From positions 1 through 52,759 of the forward strand of contig DAIUFK010000006.1 in assembly GCA_036844615.1 (NCBI GenBank): a stretch of 52,759 nucleotides of DNA, read 5' to 3'. The notes under the pieces are model-generated. The model worked only from the letters and a program-made list of their open reading frames with translations. It was not told the DNA's origin and ran no database searches. This document shows, in pieces, positions 18,806 to 25,892 of this stretch. A program made the translations under genes and the position numbers. The stretch's first letter is position 1. The number at the start of each line of letters is the position of its first letter. This DNA comes from Palsa-872 sp036844615 (lineage in GTDB: Bacteria > Chloroflexota > Dormibacteria > Dormibacterales > Dormibacteraceae).

Positions 18806-19290
18806 TGGAGCGACTGTGGGCGCCGTGGCGCATGGAGTACATCACCGAGGAGCCGCGGCCCGGCTGCCTCTTCTGTCGCGTCATCGAGCACCCCGACGAC
18901 AAGGACGCAGCGCTCGTCGTCTGGCGACCCGACGGGGCGATAGTTCTTCTCAACAAGTATCCGTACAACCCAGGTCACGTCATGGTGGCGCCGCACGCGC
19001 ACGTCGGAGAGCTCGAAAATCTCAACGATGCGCAGACCGCTGAACTCATGCGCGCGCTCAAGCGAACCATCACCGTTCTCAAAGCCGAGTTGAAACCTGA
19101 GGGTTTCAACGTCGGCGCCAATATCGGCCGCGTGGCAGGCGCGGGGATGCCCGACCACGTCCATCTTCACGTGGTGCCGCGATGGAACGGCGACACCAAC
19201 TTCATGCCGGTGCTCGGCGAGGTGAAGGTTGTCAACGAGCACCTGCTTCAGACCGCGGCCAAGCTCAGCGAGGCGTTCTCCTCCAGCTGA
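18805..19290 (+). CDS. HIT-family hydrolase/AP4A phosphorylase-like protein
   Basis: A 161-aa HIT protein. It carries the catalytic triad HVHLHVVPRWNGDTNF (HxHxHxx) near residue 115 and the N-terminal MERLWAPWRMEYI typical of the actinobacterial diadenosine tetraphosphate phosphorylase branch (Rv2613c-like). It also has CLFCRVIEH and GHVMVAPHAHVGEL, which form the zinc- and nucleotide-binding parts. It probably cleaves Ap4A or related nucleotides in the cytoplasm. Start ATG 18805 touches the divergent EamA start codon. It converges on the amidohydrolase with a 26-nt coding overlap. Confidence 0.9.
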   Translation: MERLWAPWRMEYITEEPRPGCLFCRVIEHPDDKDAALVVWRPDGAIVLLNKYPYNPGHVMVAPHAHVGELENLNDAQTAELMRALKRTITVLKAELKPEGFNVGANIGRVAGAGMPDHVHLHVVPRWNGDTNFMPVLGEVKVVNEHLLQTAAKLSEAFSSS

Positions 19291-20746
19291 CCTTTCCGCC
19301 GACTACCGTCGCCACGACGCGCCCCTCATCCACGACAGTGACGTCGCACAGCTTGCCCACTCGCAGAGAGCCCAGGTGCTGCTCCATGCCCACCGCATAC
19401 GCGGCGCCGGCGGTGTAGGCGCGCAGAGCCTTGGCCCGCGTGATGGCAAGCTCGGGGTGCCACGAAACCCGCCGCCTCCAGGCAGTCGCGGCGTCGATGC
19501 CGAGCATCGGGTCGGCGATCTCCACCGGCGCGTCCGAGCCGAATGCGAGCCTTGCGCCTGCTGCCTCCAGATTGCCCCACGCGTAAGCGTGCGAGGTGGC
19601 ACGCGGCCAGTAACGGTCCGCCAGCTCCCTGTCGGCCACCGCGTGGATTGGCTGCATCGAGGCGATCACACCCACGTGCGCAAAGCGCGGCACGTCCTTC
19701 GGATTGACACACTGCGCGTGCTCGATGCGCGGACGCCAGTAGCGCCACGCGACGCGCCGCCGTGCAAGTGCATCGAGCGCTCGGCGAACCGCCCCGTCGC
19801 CGATCGCGTGCAAGCACACGTTGAGCTCGGCGCGCGCGCAGCGGTCGATCATATCGACGAGGTCTGCCTGCGTGAGCCGGGCGGTGCCCGACCCGTCGAG
19901 CATCTCCGCGGTCCGGCTGCCCAGCGATCCGTCGAGAAACGCCTTCACGCCCCAGAACCGAAGCCAGTCGTCGCCCCACCCGGATCGCACGCCCATCCGC
20001 TCCGCGTGATGCAGGTCGGCGAGCGGCAAGTTGTAGGTGATGCGGAGCGGCAAACGATCCTTGGCGTGGAGGCGCTGAAGCGAGGCGAATCCCCTCGCGG
20101 TGTCCATCGAATGGACCGAGGTGAGGCCCATCTCAGCCAGGGCACCAAGCGCCTGGCCCATGGCGGTATCGAATTCCGCGTCGCCGGCTCGCGGCACGAT
20201 CGCCCCAACCAGGTTCATCGCTGTCTCGCGCAGGATCCCGGTGGCCGAGCCGCGCCCGTCGCGGTCGATCACACCGCCCGCGGGATCTTGCGTTGTCGCC
20301 TCGATGCCCGCGAGCTTGAGGGCTGCGCTCGAAACCCAGACCGAGTGGCCGTCCTTGCGTCGCAGATGAACCGGCCGGCCGCCCGCCGCAACGTCCAGGT
20401 CGCGCCGCGTCGGGAAGACAGGGTCAGGCCACGCGTCGTTGTACCAGCCCGAGCCGACCACCCAGCCGTCCTTCGGCAGGCGCGCGGCCCACTTCTCGAT
20501 GCGACCCAGCACCTCCTCCAGGCTTGCCGCGCCGGTGAGGTCGACAGTGAGGTTCCGGTCGGCCAGACCCTCGAGGTGGATGTGCGCGTCGATAAGGCCA
20601 GGCAGCGCTTTGCCGCGAAGCCTCACGACCTCGGCACTGCGGCCTGCCGCCGTGCGAGCGCCGGCTCCGACGCCGAGAATTCGCCCGTCAGGCCCCGCCG
20701 CCACCTCCGGCTCGCAACCCGCGAAGAGCGCCGCGCCCACGCTCAT
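19265..20746 (-). CDS. YtcJ-like metal-dependent amidohydrolase
   Basis: A 493-aa amidohydrolase-superfamily protein (Amidohydro_3). The first metal site is ALPGLIDAHIHLEG (HxH). The middle has KDGHSVWVSSAALKLAGIEA and SVHSMDTARGF. Later metal and catalytic positions are CLHAIGDGAVRRALDAL, RIEHAQCVNP and ARLAFGSDAPVEIADPMLGI. The C-terminus LGSLRVGKLCDVTVVDEGRV is the usual composite beta-domain. Such enzymes hydrolyse formamides or N-acyl amines; the substrate is unknown. It begins 7 nt after the acyl-CoA dehydrogenase stop, so the two form an operon. Confidence 0.88.
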   Translation of the reverse strand: MSVGAALFAGCEPEVAAGPDGRILGVGAGARTAAGRSAEVVRLRGKALPGLIDAHIHLEGLADRNLTVDLTGAASLEEVLGRIEKWAARLPKDGWVVGSGWYNDAWPDPVFPTRRDLDVAAGGRPVHLRRKDGHSVWVSSAALKLAGIEATTQDPAGGVIDRDGRGSATGILRETAMNLVGAIVPRAGDAEFDTAMGQALGALAEMGLTSVHSMDTARGFASLQRLHAKDRLPLRITYNLPLADLHHAERMGVRSGWGDDWLRFWGVKAFLDGSLGSRTAEMLDGSGTARLTQADLVDMIDRCARAELNVCLHAIGDGAVRRALDALARRRVAWRYWRPRIEHAQCVNPKDVPRFAHVGVIASMQPIHAVADRELADRYWPRATSHAYAWGNLEAAGARLAFGSDAPVEIADPMLGIDAATAWRRRVSWHPELAITRAKALRAYTAGAAYAVGMEQHLGSLRVGKLCDVTVVDEGRVVATVVGGKVSWRRTPR

Positions 20747-20753
20747 CGGGTGC

Positions 20754-21887
20754 TCACAAGCCGTAGGTCTTGGCGATGATCTCCTTCATGATCTCGTCGG
20801 TCCCGGCTCCGATCCGTGCAAGGCGGGCGTCGCGCCAGGCCCGCTCCACAGGGAACTCGCTCATGTAGCCGTGGCCGCCGAGGATCTGGATCGCCTCATC
20901 CGCGACCTCACACGCGACCTGGGTTGCCAGCAGCTTGGACTGGGAGATCTCACGTACCGGGTACTCACCCTCGTCCCACTGCTTGGCTGTCTGGTAGACG
21001 AGCGCTCGAACCGCCGCGATCTTGGTGCCCATGTCGACGAGCTTGTGCTTGATCACCTGGAACTCCGAGATAGGCTTCCCGAACGCCTTGCGGTTCTGGG
21101 CGTAGTCGATCGTGTAGTCGAACACGTGCTGGGCGCCGGCGATCGCTCCGGCCGCTGTGATCATGCGCTCGCCCTGCAGCTCCCACATCAGGTTCTTGAA
21201 GCCCTCGCCCTCCTCCCCGATCAGGTTGGCGACAGGCACCCTGCAGTCCTCGAACAGGAGCTCCGCGGTGTCCGACGAGTGCATGCCGAGCTTCTTCAGG
21301 GTCCTGGTCACCTCGAAGCCGGGCGTGCCTTTCTCGATCAGGAGCAGGTTGTAGCCGCTGTGGCCGCGCTCGCGTCCTGTCTTGGTGACGACGAGCGCCC
21401 AGTGGCAGCGCGCTCCGTTCGTGATGAAGATCTTGCGGCCGCTGACCACGTAGTGGTCGCCATCGCGGTGCGCCACCGTGGTGATGCCCGCGACGTCTGA
21501 TCCTGCGTCAGGCTCGGTGATGGCGATGGCGGCGATCTGCTCGCCACGGATCGCCGGTACCAGCCACTTTCGCTTCTGCTCCTCGGTGCCGAACTTGAAA
21601 ACGGGGGGCGTTGCCATCTCCGTTTGAACGGCAACTGCCATGCCCAGGCCGCCGCACCCGGCTCGCGCCATCTCCTCGGAGAGCACTACCGCCGAGAAGT
21701 AGTCCCCGCCTTGGCCCCCGTACTCGGGCGGGTAGCGGAGGCCGAGGAAGCCCAGCTCGCCGAAGCGCTTGAAGATCGAGTCCGGGAATGTCGTCTCCTC
21801 CCACTCCTCTAGATGGGGCTGGACCTCCTTCTCGAGGAACTTGCGTGCGTGCAGCCGCAGCTCCTCGTGGGCGTCGGTGAAGTACAT
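20754..21887 (-). CDS. Acyl-CoA dehydrogenase
   Basis: An FAD enzyme introducing a trans-2 double bond into acyl-CoA, 377 aa. The N-terminal helices have FFKRFGELGFLGL-like SIFKRFGELGFLGLRYPPEY. FAD and substrate elements include AIAITEPDAGSDVAGITTVA and GRKIFITNGARCHWALVV, and the C-terminal helix has QILGGHGYMSEFPVERAWRD. The position that holds the catalytic Glu in short- and medium-chain enzymes (xxEGT) is IGAGTDEI here. A Glu is present in ELQGERMITAAG, the location used by isovaleryl- and long-chain-type enzymes. I use ATG 21887 (MYFTDAHEEL); the ORF extends to 21971, but that part is non-homologous and palindromic. A TAAACT box lies 8 nt upstream. Confidence 0.92.
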   Translation of the reverse strand: MYFTDAHEELRLHARKFLEKEVQPHLEEWEETTFPDSIFKRFGELGFLGLRYPPEYGGQGGDYFSAVVLSEEMARAGCGGLGMAVAVQTEMATPPVFKFGTEEQKRKWLVPAIRGEQIAAIAITEPDAGSDVAGITTVAHRDGDHYVVSGRKIFITNGARCHWALVVTKTGRERGHSGYNLLLIEKGTPGFEVTRTLKKLGMHSSDTAELLFEDCRVPVANLIGEEGEGFKNLMWELQGERMITAAGAIAGAQHVFDYTIDYAQNRKAFGKPISEFQVIKHKLVDMGTKIAAVRALVYQTAKQWDEGEYPVREISQSKLLATQVACEVADEAIQILGGHGYMSEFPVERAWRDARLARIGAGTDEIMKEIIAKTYGL

Positions 21888-21895
21888 CGCCGTGG

Positions 21896-21901
21896 AGTTT
21901 A
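21896..21901 (-). promoter_or_regulatory. Putative -10 box of acyl-CoA dehydrogenase
   Basis: TAAACT on the minus strand, 8 nt before ATG 21887. This fits the near-leaderless TANNNT pattern seen at other starts in the window. The -35 region is not convincing. Confidence 0.35.
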
Positions 21902-21946
21902 GGCCCAGGGGGGTGCACCGGGATCTGGCTCCGCCAGGCCCGCCGC

Positions 21947-21968
21947 CCCTAGGGGGGACGTCCCCCCT
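21947..21968. repeat. Perfect 18-bp palindrome with overlapping CCCCTAGGGG
   Basis: AGGGGGGACGTCCCCCCT (21951-21968) is perfectly self-complementary, and CCCCTAGGGG (21947-21956) overlaps its left arm. It sits in the 179-nt region between the divergent acyl-CoA dehydrogenase and the bS22-like gene. It could be an operator or cruciform-forming site; no T-tract follows, so it is not a typical terminator. Confidence 0.55.
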
Positions 21969-21999
21969 CAACTGAGAACAGGGGCCTGCCGCCTTCCGG

Positions 22000-22005
22000 T
22001 ATGAT
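22000..22005 (+). promoter_or_regulatory. -10 box upstream of bS22-like gene
   Basis: TATGAT at 22000-22005, about 62 nt before the TTG start at 22067. A weak -35 candidate only. The predicted leader would include GGTCGGGACC and the CCCCCCTTTTT run at 22030-22040. Confidence 0.35.
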
Positions 22006-22066
22006 TCCCGAGGCCTGACGAGGTCGGGACCCCCCTTTTTAAGATCACGCGCGTCTGGGAGTTGGA

Positions 22067-22165
22067 TTGGGCTCTGTAATCAAGAAGCGGCGCAAGAAGA
22101 TGCGCAAGCACAAGCACAAGAAAATGCTGAAGAAGACCCGTTGGGCAAGGCGCGCCCACGCGTAA
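22067..22165 (+). CDS. bS22-like/AURKAIP1-COX24 domain ribosomal mini-protein
   Basis: A 32-residue, extremely basic peptide beginning MGSVIKKRRKKMRKHKHKKM and ending TRWARRAHA. It closely matches the actinobacterial small ribosomal protein bS22 (Mycobacterium smegmatis form begins MGSVIKKRRKRMSKKKHRK) and the AURKAIP1/COX24 C-terminal domain. bS22 sits near the decoding centre of the 30S subunit. The start is TTG 22067, with a good Shine-Dalgarno GGGAG five nt upstream (22057-22061). The gene is far below normal ORF cut-offs and would be missed by automatic calling. It lies 33 nt before lemA on the same strand. The match covers almost the whole length, so the call is firm despite the size. 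Confidence 0.88.
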   Translation: MGSVIKKRRKKMRKHKHKKMLKKTRWARRAHA

Positions 22166-22198
22166 CCCAAGCGCGCCCGGGCGTAGGATGACCTCCTG

Positions 22199-22855
22199 AT
22201 GGGCACCTGGATCGTCATTGGGATTGTCGTCCTCGTACTCATCTGGCTCATCCTCACCTACAACGGGCTGGTCACCCTGCGCAATCGAACGCAGGAAGCC
22301 TGGTCCGAGATCGACGTCGAGCTGAAGAGGCGCCACGACCTCATTCCGAACCTCGTCCAGACGGTCCAGGGCTACATGGGACACGAGCGGGGCACCCTCG
22401 AGGCCGTCACCAATGCACGCGCAGGCGCGGTCGCGGCCGGCGCCAGTGGCGACCCAGCCAAGATCGGCGCCGCCGAGAACATGCTCACCCAGAGCCTCCG
22501 CAGCCTGTTCGCGGTATCCGAGAACTACCCCGACCTCAAGGCGATCTCCGCCTTCACCAACCTCCAGGAGCAGCTGACCGCGACCGAGGACAAGATCGAG
22601 TTCTCGCGCCGCTTCTACAACGGCAACGTCAGGGACTACAACATCAAGCTGCAGACCCTCCCCACCTCGCTCTTCGCAGGCGCGCTCGGTTTTAAGGCCT
22701 TCGGCTTCTTCCAGGCCGACGAGAGCGACCGCGCGGTGCCGCAGGTCAACTTCGGCAACATGCCTTCGGCGGGCTCGACAGGGTCGGGCGGTCCTCCGAG
22801 CGCCAGCTCCGGACCTCCTCCGGCCGGTTCTTCAGGACCTCCGCCACAGAGCTAG
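22199..22855 (+). CDS. lemA: LemA family protein
   Basis: A 218-aa membrane-anchored protein: an N-terminal helix (WIVIGIVVLVLIWLILTYNG) followed by the family core RTQEAWSEIDVELKRRHDLI, PNLVQTVQGYMGHE, AENMLTQSLRSLFAVSENYP, LKAISAFTNLQEQLTATEDK and IEFSRRFYNGNVRDYN. LemA proteins are extracytoplasmic helical-bundle proteins of unclear function. The last ~40 residues are a Gly/Ser/Pro low-complexity tail (GPPSASSGPPPAG). Its stop shares the tetranucleotide CTAG with the convergent phospholipase D-like gene. No TPM-domain gene, which often accompanies lemA, is adjacent. Confidence 0.93.
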   Translation: MGTWIVIGIVVLVLIWLILTYNGLVTLRNRTQEAWSEIDVELKRRHDLIPNLVQTVQGYMGHERGTLEAVTNARAGAVAAGASGDPAKIGAAENMLTQSLRSLFAVSENYPDLKAISAFTNLQEQLTATEDKIEFSRRFYNGNVRDYNIKLQTLPTSLFAGALGFKAFGFFQADESDRAVPQVNFGNMPSAGSTGSGGPPSASSGPPPAGSSGPPPQS

Positions 22856-23862
22856 CCGCCTGCCGACCGCGACCAGTCGGCGTTGAACCTGGACAAGTAC
22901 GCCGCCACCGCCTGCGGGTCCTCCGTTTCGATATCCAGCTCGTGGTTCACGCCCAGCCCGCTCAAGGTCCAGTTCGCCGACCCGAGCACCAGCACGCCGT
23001 CGAACAATCCGATCTTCGCGTGCAGCAGCGCGCCGCGTGGAATCGGGTACCACCGTACCTCGACCCCGGCTGCTCGCAGCATGTCGTAGCCGCGCAGGTT
23101 GTATGGCTGATTCGGGTCCAGCAGCAGGCGCACCAGGACACCGCGCCGGTGGGCTGAGGCAAGCATCGCGATTACCTCGGCGTCGGTAAACGTATAAACC
23201 TCCGCCAACACGCGCTGGCGAGCCGACCACAGCGCTGCTTCGAGCATCGTCCGGATCTCGTCCCCGGGAGCCGTCTGCGCCACCTCGCTCGAAGCCGCCG
23301 CCAGCGGCGCCGGCCTTCCCCCGGCCAGCCCCCAGTCCTGCTCGAAGATGCCCACCAGACGCTCGACCTCGCCGGCAACGGTGGTCTCCAGCACGAAGTC
23401 GTGATTGCGGTCGCTGTGAACCCCCCAGTTCATGCCCCCCACCACCGCCTCGCCGTCGGCGATCAGGAGCTTGACGTGGTCGATCTGATGCCTGCCGTCG
23501 TCCACCGGGTAAGCGCGCTCAGGCACGCCGAGCCGGTCCAACCAATCACTCGAGCTGCGGCTGGGGACCACCGTCGGGTCGGTGATCACGCGGACGTCAA
23601 CGCCACGTGCGCGCCCAGCCCCAAGCGAAACCACGACATCGGGTCGCCCCAGCTCATACATCTCGACCAGCACCCTCCGCCGCGCCGACCCGATGAGGCG
23701 GCCGACGAGCGTGAAGATGCTCGCGTCCTGCCACAGGCGAACGGGCTCGGGGCGCCCCGAGCCCGCAGCCGCCTGCGCCACCGCTGCTGCCGGCGCCGGG
23801 GGTAGGGGGCCCGAACATGCCAGCACGCAAACAAGAAGCAACGAACAGGCGAAACGCACCAT
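22852..23862 (-). CDS. Secreted phospholipase D-like lipoprotein
   Basis: A 336-aa protein with a lipoprotein signal (MVRFACSLLLVCVLAC, lipobox VLAC) and two HKD motifs of the PLD superfamily: IDHVKLLIADGEAVVGGMNW and LLHAKIGLFDGVLVLGSANW. In each, the His-x-Lys and the downstream G-G/S-x-N are kept; the Asp position reads IADG and LFDG. The repeats have the FDVRVITDP-like VDVRVITDPTVVPSRSS and VLVRLLLDPNQPYNLRGYD. It is likely an exported phosphodiesterase or nuclease, like the secreted Nuc/cardiolipin-synthase-like group. ATG 23862 is preferred, because a longer TTG start (23901) would put an odd extension before the signal peptide and would lie inside the shared promoter element. Confidence 0.85.
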   Translation of the reverse strand: MVRFACSLLLVCVLACSGPLPPAPAAAVAQAAAGSGRPEPVRLWQDASIFTLVGRLIGSARRRVLVEMYELGRPDVVVSLGAGRARGVDVRVITDPTVVPSRSSSDWLDRLGVPERAYPVDDGRHQIDHVKLLIADGEAVVGGMNWGVHSDRNHDFVLETTVAGEVERLVGIFEQDWGLAGGRPAPLAAASSEVAQTAPGDEIRTMLEAALWSARQRVLAEVYTFTDAEVIAMLASAHRRGVLVRLLLDPNQPYNLRGYDMLRAAGVEVRWYPIPRGALLHAKIGLFDGVLVLGSANWTLSGLGVNHELDIETEDPQAVAAYLSRFNADWSRSAGG

Positions 23863-23872
23863 GGCAAACGCC

Positions 23873-23916
23873 ACGGTAGGCCTCCGGGCGGCACGCGCCA
23901 ACCCAGCCTGTTAACG
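23873..23916 (-). promoter_or_regulatory. Promoter of phospholipase D-like gene with 17-bp element
   Basis: CGTTAACAGGCTGGGTT on the minus strand (23916-23900), then 21 nt and TACCGT (23878-23873), 10 nt before ATG 23862. The element and its spacing to the TANNNT box match the comEA promoter exactly; the proposed -35 here is TTGGCG. Confidence 0.45.
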
Positions 23917-23921
23917 CAAGC

Positions 23922-24701
23922 TCAGATGAGCTCGACCTTCATCCCGGCACGAGCGCCAAGCAGCCGGTCGGCCCTCGCCTCGCGCACGCCGACCTCGAGG
24001 TAGCCCATGCTCCCGACGTACACGAAGGGCTCGTTCGGGCTCGCCTCCGCGTAAGTCGTCGCAGATGCTGTGATGTCGTGGTTGTGGATTCGCATCCTGC
24101 GCACCGGCGGCTTGACGTTGGTCACCAGGTTGCCGAAACCATCGGTCCAGAGGACGCGGGGCGAATGGTCGAGCATCTGCGGCGGGTCGGTTGGGTGGCC
24201 CAGCGACTCGAGCGGCACGCCCGCCGCGAGCGCAGCCGCGGCCGGCGCAAACACGTCGCGACCCTCGAAAGTGGGCGCGCCGCCCGATCGGGGCGCGAGC
24301 TCCACAGCCTTCTGCAGACCGACCTCTTCGATCACTATGGCGAACAGGCCATTGTCAGGTCCGACGTAGTAGAGGCCGCCGGCACGCAGCGCGAGGCGCC
24401 TCCGGGCGCTGCCGACTCCGGGATCGACCACCACGAGGTGCACCGAGCCCGCGGGGAAATGGCGCGTGCCGGCGAACAGCATGAAGGCGCCCGCCGAGAC
24501 ATCGAATCGCGGCACCTCATGGCTTACGTCAACAAGCACCGCGTGAGGACACCCTGCCAGCACCACTCCCTTCATCGCCGCCACCAGCGGCGAGCCGGAG
24601 CCGAAGTCGCTGGTGAACGTGACGACAGGCGGCCCGCCTACTGTGCCGCGGCTACCAGAACCTGGTCTCCTTGAAAGGGTCGGCTTCGTCGTGGTATCCA
24701 C
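23922..24701 (-). CDS. SAM hydroxide adenosyltransferase family protein (DUF62)
   Basis: A 259-aa member of the SAM hydroxide adenosyltransferase/fluorinase superfamily, which hydrolyses S-adenosylmethionine to adenosine and methionine. Signature stretches are VVTFTSDFGSGSPLVAAMKG, VLVDVSHEVPRFDVSAGAFM, HLVVVDPGVGSARRRLALRA and YYVGPDNGLFAIV. The C-terminal domain has VLWTDGFGNLVTN and SMGYLEVGVRE. The start is GTG 24701, giving about 25 extra residues before the family N-terminus and a 50-nt overlap with the oxidoreductase upstream. No better start codon exists nearer the TSDFG strand. It is translationally coupled with the molybdopterin oxidoreductase gene. Confidence 0.87.
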   Translation of the reverse strand: MDTTTKPTLSRRPGSGSRGTVGGPPVVTFTSDFGSGSPLVAAMKGVVLAGCPHAVLVDVSHEVPRFDVSAGAFMLFAGTRHFPAGSVHLVVVDPGVGSARRRLALRAGGLYYVGPDNGLFAIVIEEVGLQKAVELAPRSGGAPTFEGRDVFAPAAAALAAGVPLESLGHPTDPPQMLDHSPRVLWTDGFGNLVTNVKPPVRRMRIHNHDITASATTYAEASPNEPFVYVGSMGYLEVGVREARADRLLGARAGMKVELI

Positions 24702-25257
24702 GCTGCTCCCAAAATCCGAGCCGGTTGCGCTCCATGAACTCTAGCCCGCGAAGCCACTTCGCCGACTTCCAGAAATACTTCGAGGGCACGAAAAGGCGCA
24801 GCGGCCATCCGTGGTCAGGCGTCAGGTCCTTCCCGTTCCACGCATAGCAGAGGAGGTTCCGCTCGTCGTCGAGCACCTCCAGCGGGACAGATGTCGTGTA
24901 ACCGTATTCGCTGTGCGCCATCACGTACCTCGCCTCGGGCTTGGGCTTCACGCGCGAGAGGATCTCTTTGATTGGAACGCCTGTCCACGTGTCGCCTAGG
25001 CGGCTCCAGCCGGTTACGCAGTGGATGTCGCCGACCACGTCCTTGGAGGGCAGCGCGCGCAGCTCGCCGTAATCGAGAACGATGGGGTTTTCGACCGCGC
25101 CGAACACCTTGAAGTCCCACTTCGCGATGTCGGTCTTGGGCACGGGGCCGAAGTGAAGGAGGGGCCAGCGGTCGGGTGCGGTGAGGGTCTGGCCTGGCGG
25201 TATGCGCGCCGGATCGACACCTTCCGGGAGCTTCTTGCCCTTGAAAAGAAATGCCAT
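24652..25257 (-). CDS. Small sulfite-oxidase-fold molybdopterin oxidoreductase
   Basis: A 201-aa protein consisting only of the sulfite oxidase/YedY molybdopterin domain. It has KWDFKVFGAVENPIVLDYGE, the molybdenum-ligand region DIHCVTGWSRLGDTWTGVPI (Cys in HCVTGWS), YVMAHSEYGYTTSVPLEVLD, LTPDHGWPLRLFVPSKYFWK, and a C-terminal WLRGLEFMERNRLGFWEQRG. No Tat or Sec signal peptide is visible, so it is probably cytoplasmic, unlike MsrP/YedY. No dimerisation domain or haem partner is present. The physiological substrate is unknown. ATG 25257 (MAFLFKGKKLP) is preferred because a TATACT box lies exactly 6 nt upstream. A GTG-type extension to 25287 would include the promoter. Confidence 0.88.
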   Translation of the reverse strand: MAFLFKGKKLPEGVDPARIPPGQTLTAPDRWPLLHFGPVPKTDIAKWDFKVFGAVENPIVLDYGELRALPSKDVVGDIHCVTGWSRLGDTWTGVPIKEILSRVKPKPEARYVMAHSEYGYTTSVPLEVLDDERNLLCYAWNGKDLTPDHGWPLRLFVPSKYFWKSAKWLRGLEFMERNRLGFWEQRGYHDEADPFKETRFW

Positions 25258-25263
25258 TGCGCG

Positions 25264-25269
25264 AGTATA
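25264..25269 (-). promoter_or_regulatory. Leaderless -10 box of molybdopterin oxidoreductase
   Basis: TATACT on the minus strand followed by 6 nt and the ATG at 25257. This matches five of six consensus bases and places transcription start on the start codon itself. Confidence 0.5.
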
Positions 25270-25324
25270 GGAACCGGCCGGCGGCACCCTGTTGTTCCGC
25301 CGGGATCGGCGTTCAGAGCGCCGT

Positions 25325-25330
25325 TATACT
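25325..25330 (+). promoter_or_regulatory. -10 box of tRNA-Ala
   Basis: TATACT at 25325-25330, 53 nt before the mature tRNA 5' end. It directly follows the GC-rich inverted repeat GGCGTTCAGAGCGCC. No clear -35. Confidence 0.4.
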
Positions 25331-25383
25331 GGCCCTTCCGCCCTGTCTAGGGGTACTCGCCCTGCGCGCGGCCGGCGGCATGT

Positions 25384-25459
25384 GGGTCCGTAGCTCAGTT
25401 GGGAGAGCGCGTGAATCGCACTCACGAGGTCAGGGGTTCGAATCCCCTCGGATCCACCA
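25384..25459 (+). tRNA. tRNA-Ala (anticodon CGC)
   Basis: A complete cloverleaf with encoded CCA. The acceptor is GGGTCCG/CGGATCC with the alanine identity pair G3-U70 and discriminator A. The D-arm is GCTC-AGTTGGGA-GAGC. The anticodon stem CGTGA/TCACG encloses ATCGCAC, giving anticodon CGC (reads GCG). The T-arm is AGGGG-TTCGAAT-CCCCT. The 3' half overlaps the end of the convergent mmcQ-like ORF. Confidence 0.97.
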
Positions 25460-25799
25460 TCCCCCTTTCGTAGGCGGCTGCGACATTCTTTGGTACGACC
25501 ATCCGCCACGCGTCGAGCACCAGCTCGCGCGCCTCGGTCTCGTCGATTGCCGACATGCGCACCTCCACCCAGTGGTAGCGGAGGTCGGCCTTCGACGGCT
25601 GCATGAACTTGTCGGGCGACCCTCCCACCAGCCAATCGCGCTCTTCCTTCGGAAACCCAAACCCCATCACTGTCTCGTCGCGTGAAAACGCCACGTAGAC
25701 GATGCGGCCGACACGGAACTTGACCCTGTCGGCGACAAGCCCCTCGGTAGTGCGCGGCAGCTTCATCGCAAACCGCCGAACGTCGGCGACCGTCACCAT
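25422..25799 (-). CDS. MmcQ/YjbR family protein whose ORF ends inside tRNA-Ala
   Basis: A 125-aa member of the MmcQ/YjbR family, which has a CyaY-like fold and unknown function. Recognisable segments are VTVADVRRFAMKLPRTTEGL, KFRVGRIVYVAFSRDETVMG, WLVGGSPDKFMQPSKADLRY and HWVEVRMSAIDETEARELVL. The family usually ends shortly after DAWRMVVPKNVAA. Here no stop occurs until the frame has read 38 nt of the antisense strand of tRNA-Ala, adding VDPRGFEPLTS. The start is ATG 25799; the next codon is a GTG, which could be an alternative. It is a single-gene unit convergent with the tRNA. Confidence 0.82.
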   Translation of the reverse strand: MVTVADVRRFAMKLPRTTEGLVADRVKFRVGRIVYVAFSRDETVMGFGFPKEERDWLVGGSPDKFMQPSKADLRYHWVEVRMSAIDETEARELVLDAWRMVVPKNVAAAYERGMVDPRGFEPLTS

Positions 25800-25878
25800 G
25801 CAACTGGATGCCGAGTCATTCAGTGACTCCCCCGCTCAATCTACTCTGAGCCCACCCGAAGAGGTTCCAGGCATCGAT

Positions 25879-25884
25879 TAAGCT
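25879..25884 (+). promoter_or_regulatory. Putative leaderless -10 box of DUF2079 gene
   Basis: TAAGCT with 8 nt to the ATG at 25893; part of a TAAGCTCC octamer also found before the lipoprotein and PucR starts. Confidence 0.38.
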
Positions 25885-25892
25885 CCCTCGAA

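Noticed and set aside
19229..20779. 516-aa ORF antisense to the amidohydrolase
   Set aside because: Shadow frame; the minus-strand gene has all amidohydrolase metal motifs.
22026..22045. Intrinsic terminator from GGTCGGGACC and the CCCCCCTTTTT run
   Set aside because: The stem is only 4 bp with a 2-nt loop, too weak; the run lies in the leader of the bS22-like gene.
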